Shown: one piece after another, positions 1 to 7,558 of the stretch
Position numbering within the stretch: the first letter of the stretch is position 1
Layout: each line of letters opens with the position of its first letter
From: Limnobacter parvus
GTDB taxonomy: Bacteria > Pseudomonadota > Gammaproteobacteria > Burkholderiales > Burkholderiaceae_B
Length of the DNA: 64,000 bases
Assembly (NCBI RefSeq): GCF_024623725.1
Contig: NZ_JANKHG010000027.1
Span: 1 to 64,000 of the forward strand
Direction: 5' to 3'
The notes under the pieces: generated by a model
Databases searched by the model: none
The model's input: the letters and a program-made list of their open reading frames with translations, nothing else
What the model was told of the DNA's origin: nothing
Position numbers and translations under genes: made by a program

Positions 1-57
1 CCATTCAGAGGCGGGGTTTTTTATTTGCACCAATCAAAATATCAAGCCAATAAAAAT

Positions 58-86
58 GCCAGCTTTATAAGCTGGCTTTTTTATTT
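58..86. terminator. Bidirectional intrinsic terminator
   Basis: An 8-bp perfect stem (GCCAGCTT / AAGCTGGC, loop TAT) is followed by a T-rich tract on the plus strand and by ATTTTTA on the minus strand. It lies just beyond the stop of the minus-strand serine hydrolase and probably ends that transcript and one entering from the left. The bases GCGGGGTTTTTTATTT at 12-27 look like the 3' half of another terminator whose gene lies outside the window. Confidence 0.75.
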
Positions 87-103
87 AGACGCTCAGACCT
101 CGA

Positions 104-1363
104 TTATTTCAAGATGCTGCAGTTTGAGCTTACTGAAACCAAGACTTTGCCGAGTGCAGGCACTGATCTTGGGTCCAATGATTTGCCTGTATTGAGAAAC
201 GCCACTGAAATGTCTCGAGCTGGGTCAGCCCAGGTCACTATATTAATGAGTCCGAGGTGCCCATAAGCCTTGGCTGCTTTTACACCAAACAGCGAAAAGA
301 CGCTTTCGCCCAACATAAAGCCAGTTGAAAATCGAATCGGAATCATCAACGTTTGGTCAATGGTTAACGGCCCTGCGGGACGGGTGGCCAATTTAATGGT
401 TTCTGGATTGAACAACTGTTTGCCATTGAATTCGCCATCGTCCAGCATCATTTGATAAAAACGGCAAACTTCATCTGCTGTGCCGTAAATATTTCCGGCG
501 GGAATACTTGCATCCATGAAGCCACCTGTATTCGAAATACTTGCGATTTTTTCAAAATCAATGTTCAAGGCACGCTTGGCCAATATGTTGATGGGAAAGA
601 CCGGGGTAGCACCAGTGCTGTAGTTGTATGCAGCGGTCTGCTGGTGTTGTTTTTCTAGGCCGTACGTCAGGTATTTTGCGCCCAAAGGCTTTGCTATGAA
701 TCGGGCCAAATTTTCCTCAATGCTGACTCCAGTAATTCTTTGAACAAGTTCACCTAAAATGTATCCACCCACGATTGCGTGGTACGCCTGTTGGCTACCA
801 TCACCGCGCTTGGTATAACCGGAATTGATTAAGTCGATCACACTGTCCCACTTGAACAGGAGTGAAGGGTGAGGATTACTGATTGGTATTTGCGGAACAC
901 CTGCCCGATGTGAAAGCACTTGAGCGATGGTTATGTTTTCTTTGCCGTTGCAGGCAAATTCAGGAATGTATGTTCCCACAGTGTCATTCAAATTCAGTTT
1001 GCCCAGTTCTTGTAGCTTGTGAACAAGCATAGCCGTGATGGCTTTTGATGCAGAGAACAAACAAATCGGTGTATCAGGTGTCATTACTACCTGATCGGTG
1101 TCTTGATCTGGGTGGTTGGGTGGGGGATTGCCACGTGCGTGGCCTATCGATCGCTTTAAAACAACTTCACCCTGCCTGCGGACCACCATCGTCATTCCTG
1201 GCTGCAGACCGGTTCGGTAAAAGCTTTCAACGCTGTTCCAGATTGCCTCGACATTGTCTCGAGTCATGCTGACGTCGTAGGGACTGATTTCTGCTTTGGT
1301 GTCGACATGGGTAACCGATCCCACGTTCTTCGGAACGGAGATGGTGTTTGTTTTTTTGAACAT
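104..1363 (-). CDS. Beta-lactamase-fold serine hydrolase (class C / EstB-like esterase)
   Basis: The 419-residue protein has the SxxK catalytic motif of class C beta-lactamases and EstB-type esterases as SASK (Ser104, Lys107). A candidate catalytic Tyr194 sits in AYHAIVGGY, and a GHLG element near residue 368 occupies the place of the KTG motif. The family mostly hydrolyses short-chain esters or acts as a peptidase; antibiotic resistance cannot be inferred. There is no clear signal peptide, so it is probably cytoplasmic. The ATG has no good Shine-Dalgarno. It has its own promoter with two dyads just upstream, and the next gene on the same strand is another esterase-type hydrolase, so a role in lipid or ester turnover is plausible. 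The substrate is unknown. Confidence 0.8.
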   Translation of the reverse strand: MFKKTNTISVPKNVGSVTHVDTKAEISPYDVSMTRDNVEAIWNSVESFYRTGLQPGMTMVVRRQGEVVLKRSIGHARGNPPPNHPDQDTDQVVMTPDTPICLFSASKAITAMLVHKLQELGKLNLNDTVGTYIPEFACNGKENITIAQVLSHRAGVPQIPISNPHPSLLFKWDSVIDLINSGYTKRGDGSQQAYHAIVGGYILGELVQRITGVSIEENLARFIAKPLGAKYLTYGLEKQHQQTAAYNYSTGATPVFPINILAKRALNIDFEKIASISNTGGFMDASIPAGNIYGTADEVCRFYQMMLDDGEFNGKQLFNPETIKLATRPAGPLTIDQTLMIPIRFSTGFMLGESVFSLFGVKAAKAYGHLGLINIVTWADPARDISVAFLNTGKSLDPRSVPALGKVLVSVSSNCSILK

Positions 1364-1379
1364 AGGAGTGACTTGTCTC

Positions 1380-1405
1380 GTAGTAATTAGTATTTGTGTA
1401 ACTAC
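1380..1405. promoter_or_regulatory. Imperfect dyad downstream of a promoter (candidate operator)
   Basis: GTAGTAAT and GTAACTAC face each other across 10 bases, with six of eight positions symmetric. The dyad lies between the predicted -10 box and the start codon of the serine hydrolase, where a repressor would block transcription. The binding protein is unknown and no regulator gene is adjacent. Confidence 0.35.
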
Positions 1406-1408
1406 TAA

Positions 1409-1437
1409 GTATCATTCCAAGCCAAAGGCTTGGTCAA
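1409..1437 (-). promoter_or_regulatory. Sigma70-type promoter with a palindrome in its spacer
   Basis: Read on the minus strand, TTGACC (five of six consensus bases) is followed after 17 bases by TGATAC, or after 18 by GATACT. The spacer contains a perfect inverted repeat, CCAAGCC-N3-GGCTTGG (1417-1433), a likely protein-binding site. The promoter lies between the stop of the alpha/beta hydrolase gene and the start of the serine hydrolase gene, so the latter need not depend on read-through. Confidence 0.5.
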
Positions 1438-1459
1438 TCGAGAATTTAGGGCGAAGTCT

Positions 1460-2386
1460 CTAGCTGCCGTTCGAGCTGGCGGTTTCGGGAATAGTGGTTG
1501 AGTGTAGTTTGCGAATGAATTCCTCTATGGGTTTCGCGGTACTGCCTTTGAAAAATAACAAAGGGGACAGTGTGCCGATCAAAGTGACGTGGTCCGTTCC
1601 TTCAATGGTTTGCGTAGTGGAGTCATTGCCCGCCGCATCTAGTGCTTTGTGTAGAGTTTCAGTGTTGCGTTCAATGCTGACCAAGGTATCGGTTTCGGGC
1701 GCCAAAAGCAGCGTGGGCGCATTGGCGCGTTTGGTGTAATCGATGGGTTGCGATTGAGGTGGATAATCTGGATGGTTAAAGACAGGCTGAACGTCGGTGT
1801 CTTTGATGGGATAAATGTTATACGCTCCAGCCAAACCGATAAGTCCTTTCACGCTGGCTGTGTGATCGACACCGACGGTAGTTAACCATCGAGGGTCAAG
1901 AGCTAGCATTGCGGCATTGTATGCACCGGCACTGTGGCCCATCAAAATATACTGTGTTGCCGGTTTGTATTGTTGATATTCAGATTTGGCCAGCTCGGTG
2001 CGCAAGTTGGCGATACTTTGGGCACCATCTTCCAGAAAGTCGGGATATTTGACTTCGGGGTACAGACGGTAATTGGGCACGGCGGTGATGTAGCCCATAG
2101 AAGCCAAGCGCCTCCCCACAAATTCGTATTCAGACTTGTCCCCACGATTCCAGCTTCCACCATAAAAAAACACAATCACCGGTGTGGTGTCGAATTCCTG
2201 ATTGGCGGTGTCGGGCAAGTAAAGGTCATATTTCAATTTGGGATGGGTGCCAAATACAATGTTTTCCTTGACCTCTGCGGTGTAGATTTTGGAAACCGAA
2301 TTGACCACTTGCAGTGCGGAGCAGCCACCTAGCAAGATCAAAGGGATTACTTTAAGTGTGCGAAGAAGACGATTTGCTGATTTCAT
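1460..2386 (-). CDS. Alpha/beta hydrolase lipoprotein (carboxylesterase-like)
   Basis: The 308-residue protein begins with a lipoprotein signal: positively charged start, hydrophobic stretch, then LGGC with the lipidated cysteine near residue 22. It should therefore be exported and membrane-anchored. The mature part is an alpha/beta hydrolase of the carboxylesterase/BD-FAE type. It has an oxyanion loop FFYGGSWNRG, the nucleophile elbow GHSAG, a candidate acid in ETDTL and a candidate catalytic histidine in GTDHVTL. The substrate is unknown. The downstream serine hydrolase on the same strand has its own promoter, and the reductase gene is divergent, so the three form a small lipid- or ester-related neighbourhood. 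Confidence 0.8.
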   Translation of the reverse strand: MKSANRLLRTLKVIPLILLGGCSALQVVNSVSKIYTAEVKENIVFGTHPKLKYDLYLPDTANQEFDTTPVIVFFYGGSWNRGDKSEYEFVGRRLASMGYITAVPNYRLYPEVKYPDFLEDGAQSIANLRTELAKSEYQQYKPATQYILMGHSAGAYNAAMLALDPRWLTTVGVDHTASVKGLIGLAGAYNIYPIKDTDVQPVFNHPDYPPQSQPIDYTKRANAPTLLLAPETDTLVSIERNTETLHKALDAAGNDSTTQTIEGTDHVTLIGTLSPLLFFKGSTAKPIEEFIRKLHSTTIPETASSNGS

Positions 2387-2468
2387 GAAATGCTACAGTG
2401 GGTGTGCGTGATGTGCACTGTTAAAAACCAATACCTAATATTAAACACAATTTGAAGACAGGATGAGG

Positions 2469-3533
2469 ATGATGGCAACAATTGAATTGAACAAGCCGGT
2501 GTGCGTCACAGGGGCATCAGGTTACATTGCTAGCTGGATCGTGAAATATCTGTTGGAAGAGGGCTTTACGGTTCATGCCACAGTTCGAGATTCCAGCAAA
2601 GCCGGTTCGGTGGCACATCTATGGAAGCGTGCTGAAGGAGCGAAGGGCACATTAAAACTGTTCGATGCGGATTTGATCAAGCCAGGCAGCTTTAAGGCGG
2701 CGATTGAAGGCTGTGAGCTGGTGATTCACACGGCATCGCCATTCGTAATCAAAGGGTTTACCGATCCACATGCTGCTTTAATTCGCCCGGCTGTGGAGGG
2801 AACAGCGAATGTCCTGAATTGCTGCAATGCGGTGCAGACTGTAAGAAGGGTGGTTTTAACCAGTTCAGTTGCCTCGATTTACGGAGACGCAGTGGAAATT
2901 TTGAAGGCGCCTGGTGGGGTGTTTACTGAGCAATTGTGGAACAACACGAGTAGTGAAAACCATCAGCCTTATTCTTACTCCAAGGTAATGGCCGAGCGGA
3001 AGGCTTGGGAAATTTGCAAGAATCAGTCGGGTTGGGATTTGGTAACAATTAATCCAAGTCTGGTAATGGGCCCTTCTTTGACCACGCAGACCCAATCAAC
3101 CAGCATTGACGTGATGCGTGACTTGGGTAGCGGCCGCCAGCGTACGGGTGTGCCCATGCTGGAATTTGGTATTGTTGATGTAAGGGAAGTTGCGAGAGCT
3201 CACATTCTTGCTGGTTTTAACGCCAAGGCTCAGGGGCGTTACATTTTGTCTGCTCACACTGCAAGCCTGCTACAAATGGCGACAATTTTGCGTGCGAGAT
3301 TCCCAAAATACCCCTTGCCGAAAAAACAACTGCCCAAATTTTTGGTGAAATTGGTAGCGCCCATTGCGGCGGGTGTCAGCCGCGAGTTCATTGAGAAAAA
3401 TGTGGGTTATGCATTGCTTTTTGACAGCAGCAGATCAACAAGTGGCTTGGGTGTTAAATATCGTCCTTTGACTGAAACCCTGTGCGACCACTTTGCGCAG
3501 ATGATTGATGACGGTTTGCTGAAGAAGCGTTGA
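2469..3533 (+). CDS. NAD(P)-dependent reductase, extended SDR (dihydroflavonol 4-reductase-like)
   Basis: An extended short-chain dehydrogenase/reductase. The N-terminal nucleotide-binding loop is VTGASGYIASWIV, and the active site shows VVLTSSVASI followed by a YSYSK element (Tyr-x-x-x-Lys). The family reduces carbonyl groups on varied substrates such as aldehydes, flavonoids and sterol-like ketones; the sequence does not say which. Three in-frame ATGs lie close together at 2463, 2469 and 2472. The purine-rich GAAGACAGGA abuts the first and is properly spaced for the second or third, so I chose 2469 (354 residues). It is transcribed divergently from the hydrolase lipoprotein gene. Confidence 0.8.
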   Translation: MMATIELNKPVCVTGASGYIASWIVKYLLEEGFTVHATVRDSSKAGSVAHLWKRAEGAKGTLKLFDADLIKPGSFKAAIEGCELVIHTASPFVIKGFTDPHAALIRPAVEGTANVLNCCNAVQTVRRVVLTSSVASIYGDAVEILKAPGGVFTEQLWNNTSSENHQPYSYSKVMAERKAWEICKNQSGWDLVTINPSLVMGPSLTTQTQSTSIDVMRDLGSGRQRTGVPMLEFGIVDVREVARAHILAGFNAKAQGRYILSAHTASLLQMATILRARFPKYPLPKKQLPKFLVKLVAPIAAGVSREFIEKNVGYALLFDSSRSTSGLGVKYRPLTETLCDHFAQMIDDGLLKKR

Positions 3534-3676
3534 AAACATCAAGTGATGATTTTTGAACATGTTTTTCGAAAAAGTGAACTTGTTTTCTTGTTTCTTTACT
3601 TAAGTTACATGGAGTTTTTTAAAAACCAATGTTTTAGGCTGCTTAGCGTTGGCTTAGTAACTTGAGGAATCTGATC

Positions 3677-4348
3677 ATGGCATGTAATCCAATCGAAGCA
3701 ATTGATGCTTGTCGACCATCGAAAAATAAACAAGATAACTCTTGCGGTGATCTTGCAGCATTTTACGCCGGAGGCTATTGTCCAACGGTTAACTATGGTG
3801 GCGAGGTCGCTACAAACGCGTCAGCAGTTGATAGTGGCTATTCGCCGAGGTCATTAAACGCCGGTTCGAGCGCCGGTTCGAGTATGGGGGCGTTCCAATG
3901 GGGTGCTTTAATTGAAAGTTATATGGATCCGAACGACTCGACTCCCCCAAGGTTCTTGGTAAATGGAAATGGTCAGCCAAACGGCACCGGGCCTAATTTC
4001 TCTTATTATCTGACGGGCGATCCAAGTCAGCAACGTTACCCTTTGATTTATGATTTGAGTGACCCAAATGTGATTGATATGTTGGGTGGACGCGAGCGCT
4101 GGTCTGGCGCGGAGTTAACTGCACTTGGCAATTCAGCGATGCACAAGCCTCCAGAAAAACAAGCGCTGTTTTTTGAAGCTGTCGCTGCGATGGTCGCATC
4201 GCCGACTCCTTGGACTTTGAACGAATTTACGGAGTTCTTGTATGCGAATGGGTACGAGAACCACGATCCGCAATATCAAAGCACAGAGGTTCCAGCCTGG
4301 TACGTCTGGGCGCAGGAAGGAGATGCTTACAATCTTCGAATGACCTAA
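3677..4348 (+). CDS. Orphan protein, function unknown
   Basis: I do not recognise this 223-residue protein. The ATG at 3677 has GAGG nine bases upstream and is a better start than the in-frame TTG at 3662. It has no signal peptide or membrane segment. Four cysteines fall in the first 40 residues (MACNP, DACRP, NSCGD, GYCPT). A Gly/Ser/Asn-rich stretch follows, then an aromatic-rich C-terminal half with many Trp and Tyr (for example PAWYVWAQEGDAY). The Ser-Gly-rich part is encoded partly by a 12-bp tandem duplication. It stands alone between an AT-rich upstream region and its own terminator, so it is a monocistronic unit. Clean reading frame, start signal and terminator support a real gene. 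Confidence 0.65.
   Translation: MACNPIEAIDACRPSKNKQDNSCGDLAAFYAGGYCPTVNYGGEVATNASAVDSGYSPRSLNAGSSAGSSMGAFQWGALIESYMDPNDSTPPRFLVNGNGQPNGTGPNFSYYLTGDPSQQRYPLIYDLSDPNVIDMLGGRERWSGAELTALGNSAMHKPPEKQALFFEAVAAMVASPTPWTLNEFTEFLYANGYENHDPQYQSTEVPAWYVWAQEGDAYNLRMT
3859..3882 (+). repeat. 12-bp exact tandem repeat inside the orphan gene
   Basis: CGCCGGTTCGAG occurs twice head to tail and in frame, adding a second copy of a short Ala-Gly-Ser-Ser segment. A change in copy number would lengthen or shorten the protein by four residues without a frameshift. Confidence 0.85.
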
Positions 4349-4366
4349 ATCTTCTTATGCCGCAAG

Positions 4367-5335
4367 TTATCTTAACTTCAAGCCCTGCTCCCAAATGTGC
4401 AGGGCTTTTTTTCGTTCGCTGTTCCATCGGTACTGGCCCAAATCGCCTGTGGCCTTAATAACACGATGGCAGGGAATTAAGAAGGCGATGGGGTTTTTAG
4501 CAACTGCGCTGCCCACTGCCCGGCTTGCCGAGGGTTTGCCAATTGCGTTAGCCAACTGCTGATAGCTTGTCAATTGACCGTGCGGCAAATGGAGCAGAGC
4601 TTGCCACACTTGTAACTGAAATGCAGTGCCATGGACTTGCAAGGACAAGGCGCCAGTGGGCATCTCGATTTCGTGGAAAGTGATGTCAATTATTGTTTGT
4701 ACCTCTCGGTCTGATTCCTGGAATTGTGCTTTTGGGTAGATCTGAGATAGTCCTTTTAGCCATTCTAAGTAGCCGAGTGACTCAGTTTGAAATTCCAGGC
4801 TGTTAATGCCTTTGGAAGTTAAGCAAACAAAAACTTCGCCAAATGGGCTGCTTCCCCTGCCAATTCGAAATGTGATGCCCTCGCCCTGACGCTTGATTTC
4901 TCCGGGTGTGAGCGCCTCAAACTTAACCATCAACTGATGAAGTTTGCTTGAACTTGGATAGCCCATTTCCATGGTGGTGTTAAGACTTGAGTTGCCGGCC
5001 AAAAGCAGCTTGCGTGCGTGATCTTTTTGAAGGCACTGAAAAAACTGTTTGGGGCTAATTCCAGCCCATTCTTTGAACACTCGTTGAAGATGGCTGGGAG
5101 ACATACCCATTAATTTTGCGAGTTCAGCCAATGACGGTTCGTTACTTGATGCACTGATGTTCTTGGAAAGTGAGCGCCGCTCCAGCAGGTGAATCGCAGT
5201 TTCTACAAGTTGATAGTGGGCGTGTGGTCTTGATGTATTCAAGTCGATGTTCTGGTAGTTATTCAGATTGTCAGTGTGTTTCTTACGGCGTATTGCTGCA
5301 ATCTGTTTCTTGCGAAAAATGTCTGAATAGAGCAA
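4367..5335 (-). CDS. AraC-type regulator fused to O6-alkylguanine-DNA alkyltransferase (Ada-like)
   Basis: Residues about 65-150 form an AraC/XylS helix-turn-helix domain (ELAKLMGMSPSHLQRVFK, then a second helix pair). Residues about 155-320 are a methylated-DNA-protein-cysteine methyltransferase with the acceptor motif PCHRV (Cys289). This is the C-terminal two-thirds of E. coli Ada. The N-terminal zinc domain with its phosphotriester-accepting cysteines is absent and replaced by about 60 unrelated residues. The protein should repair O6-alkylguanine, but how it would sense methylation damage is unclear. The start is uncertain: I use TTG at 5335 because no in-frame ATG precedes the domains; a TTG before NTSRPH is an alternative. 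A plus-strand terminator overlaps its last codons. Confidence 0.85.
   Translation of the reverse strand: MLYSDIFRKKQIAAIRRKKHTDNLNNYQNIDLNTSRPHAHYQLVETAIHLLERRSLSKNISASSNEPSLAELAKLMGMSPSHLQRVFKEWAGISPKQFFQCLQKDHARKLLLAGNSSLNTTMEMGYPSSSKLHQLMVKFEALTPGEIKRQGEGITFRIGRGSSPFGEVFVCLTSKGINSLEFQTESLGYLEWLKGLSQIYPKAQFQESDREVQTIIDITFHEIEMPTGALSLQVHGTAFQLQVWQALLHLPHGQLTSYQQLANAIGKPSASRAVGSAVAKNPIAFLIPCHRVIKATGDLGQYRWNSERKKALHIWEQGLKLR
4381..4412 (+). terminator. Intrinsic terminator of the orphan gene
   Basis: AGCCCTGC pairs with GCAGGGCT across a 10-base loop and is followed by seven T residues. The same bases encode the C-terminal residues of the convergent Ada-like protein, so the terminator is embedded in a coding end. 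Confidence 0.8.
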
Positions 5336-5521
5336 AGTAAAGTCGAAATTTACTCACAAGTTACATCCATTTTTGCTGGTGCTTTTCTATATCTTGTGGG
5401 TATTGTTCGATTTGTGAATCTAAACCGAGTGTGTCTTAGTAAGAGGGGTTACAAATATACATTCTGGCTTATTGGCCGCACTATCTATTCAAGAGGCCCA
5501 CACGGCCCTGAGGAGACATAC

Positions 5522-7504
5522 ATGATCGGTTTTCTACCCAAGAATTCCACGCTGAAATTATCTATCCTTGTTGCACTGGCATCAATGCACTGTATTTCTA
5601 ACGCGGCTGGATCATTTGAAGGCCCGGTCGGTATTGAAGGCCGGTGGGCCATGGAAGTGACAGTGGGTGCGTCGATGCGGACCAAAGATGCTGACAAATC
5701 CCTGATATTTATTGGCAATGGTGGTAACGCTTCCAGTGGTACAGTTGACGATGGAAACCTGAACTATGGCAAGGGTGATGTATTCAATGCTGTGGCCAAG
5801 GCTGTGGGTGAGTTGGAACTGAAGAAAGACAATTACGGCGTTTTCATACGCGCCAAGGCTTTTTCTGATTTTCACAATCGAAGCAACAAGGTGCCTCATG
5901 GCTCATCGAACAACGGGTTTCGCCCGAACGAGCCATTAAACGACGATGGGTTCGACAAGGGTACCAAGTTTGAGGATGCTCAATTTCTTGATGCGTATGT
6001 CTTCGGTGATTTCGAACCTTTGGGTAAACCGCTGACAATGAAGGTGGGTAACCAAGTTGTAACTTGGGGCGAGGCGCTGTTTGTATTGGGTGGTGTGAAT
6101 CAGTATTCCAACTTTGACTCGGCGGCATTGCGTCGCCCAGGTGCCCAGCTCAAAGAAGTCTTCCTGCCAATCCCGCAAATTTACGGCAATTTGCAAGCGA
6201 CCGAGGCGCTCTCTCTGGAAGGGTTTGTACAGCTCAATCACGAGAAAGTAGTTGCCGATGGTTGCGGTACATTTTTCTCGCAGGCAGATCTACTAAATTG
6301 TAACCTTCAAGGGGCACCGATTAATCCAGGTGTATTGAGCTTGGGGGGCGCGGACATTGATTTCACCGGATACAACGACCAGCAGACTTTTTCGGGTGGT
6401 GGCACCATCAACGCAGGTGGTATTCCGATTGATACATCTTTGCTGGCAGGTTTATCCAATCTGCCAGGTTTGGGAGTTCTTTCAGGTTTGACAGGTCTTC
6501 CACTGGATGTTTCGCAACTGAATTTCCGGATGGCCCAATTGGCCGATGGTCGCCCTAAAGACAGTGGACAGGCGGGTTTGGCAGCACGTTATTATGCGGG
6601 TGAAATTGGGACAGAGTTCGGTGCTTATTTTGTAAATTATCACCAACGAATTCCCGCTCTGAGTTTGGTTAAAACACCGTCCAATATCGACAATTCGGTT
6701 TTTAATGGTTTGGCTGTGGCGGGTCAGGACATTGTTAACCCACTGTCTTATTTCTTTGATTACAGCAAAGAAAACATTCAGGTACTGGGTCTTTCCGCAG
6801 CCACAGAATTGTTTGGTTATTCGGTATTTGGTGAAATTAGTTACACAAAGGATTATCCGGCGAGTTACAACACAGCTGACTTGTTGAAGGGCGGGGCAAC
6901 TGGTGATGGTCCTCTAGGTCGCTTTGGTGATCCCGCCCAGTTTCCTGTGGGTTCTGTGTTGCAGGGCTACAAGCCGTTGGACAAAATTCAGGCGCAGGTC
7001 TCAACAATCACTTTGTTCCCCCGTCGATTGGGTGCAAGTCAAGTTGCGATCGTCGGTGAGTTCGGTGCGCAAATGTGGCGCGGTATTGGCAATCCATTCA
7101 CTGAAGAGCGCTTTGGACGCTCTCCAGCGTTCGGCGCAGGTGCCCACCAGTCTTATGGTGAGTGCACTGCCGGTGTTAACCCCAACCCACGCAACTGCGC
7201 GGTGGATGGCTATGCGACTGAAACGGCATTTGGTTATCGTGTGCTTTCTGTTGCCACATATCCTGATGCATTATTCGGTATAACTTTGGCTCCTCGAATT
7301 TTCTTCTCGCATGACTTCAAGGGTTATTCAGCCGACGGCGTGTTTCTTGAGGACCGTATGAACTTGGGCTTGGGCGTGCGCGCTGAAATGCAGTCGGCTA
7401 AATATTTTGCTGAGATGAATTACAGCATGTTCAATGACAAAGCATATTTTGACCCATTCAAGGACCGTGACTTCCTGTCTTTGGTAGTGGGCGCCAACCT
7501 ATAA
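5522..7504 (+). CDS. DUF1302 family outer-membrane-type protein
   Basis: From ATG 5522, preceded by GAGGAG, the product is 660 residues; the open frame extends upstream but lacks a start signal there. The first 30 residues are a signal peptide ending near SNAAG. The rest resembles the DUF1302 family, thought to be large beta-barrel outer membrane proteins: alternating aromatic and polar segments, Gly/Asn-rich loops, and a short C-terminus ending LSLVVGANL. A low-complexity Gly/Leu region lies near residues 290-330. In Pseudomonas and Burkholderiales, DUF1302 genes commonly sit directly before a DUF1329 gene, as here. Together with the following YCF48-like and RND genes this suggests an envelope transport system for a hydrophobic compound; the substrate is inference only. 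Confidence 0.85.
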   Translation: MIGFLPKNSTLKLSILVALASMHCISNAAGSFEGPVGIEGRWAMEVTVGASMRTKDADKSLIFIGNGGNASSGTVDDGNLNYGKGDVFNAVAKAVGELELKKDNYGVFIRAKAFSDFHNRSNKVPHGSSNNGFRPNEPLNDDGFDKGTKFEDAQFLDAYVFGDFEPLGKPLTMKVGNQVVTWGEALFVLGGVNQYSNFDSAALRRPGAQLKEVFLPIPQIYGNLQATEALSLEGFVQLNHEKVVADGCGTFFSQADLLNCNLQGAPINPGVLSLGGADIDFTGYNDQQTFSGGGTINAGGIPIDTSLLAGLSNLPGLGVLSGLTGLPLDVSQLNFRMAQLADGRPKDSGQAGLAARYYAGEIGTEFGAYFVNYHQRIPALSLVKTPSNIDNSVFNGLAVAGQDIVNPLSYFFDYSKENIQVLGLSAATELFGYSVFGEISYTKDYPASYNTADLLKGGATGDGPLGRFGDPAQFPVGSVLQGYKPLDKIQAQVSTITLFPRRLGASQVAIVGEFGAQMWRGIGNPFTEERFGRSPAFGAGAHQSYGECTAGVNPNPRNCAVDGYATETAFGYRVLSVATYPDALFGITLAPRIFFSHDFKGYSADGVFLEDRMNLGLGVRAEMQSAKYFAEMNYSMFNDKAYFDPFKDRDFLSLVVGANL

Positions 7505-7558
7505 AGGTTGGAATAAAAAGGTGAGCTATTCAAGGTTTGTTTTTAGGAGATTGTTGAA

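Noticed and set aside
104-1363. Serine hydrolase as an antibiotic-resistance beta-lactamase
   Set aside because: SxxK is shared with esterases and DD-peptidases; the Tyr motif and length fit EstB-type esterases, and there is no signal peptide.
5396-5521. Upstream extension of the DUF1302 frame by 42 residues
   Set aside because: It lacks a start signal, and the downstream ATG has GAGGAG and begins a proper signal peptide.
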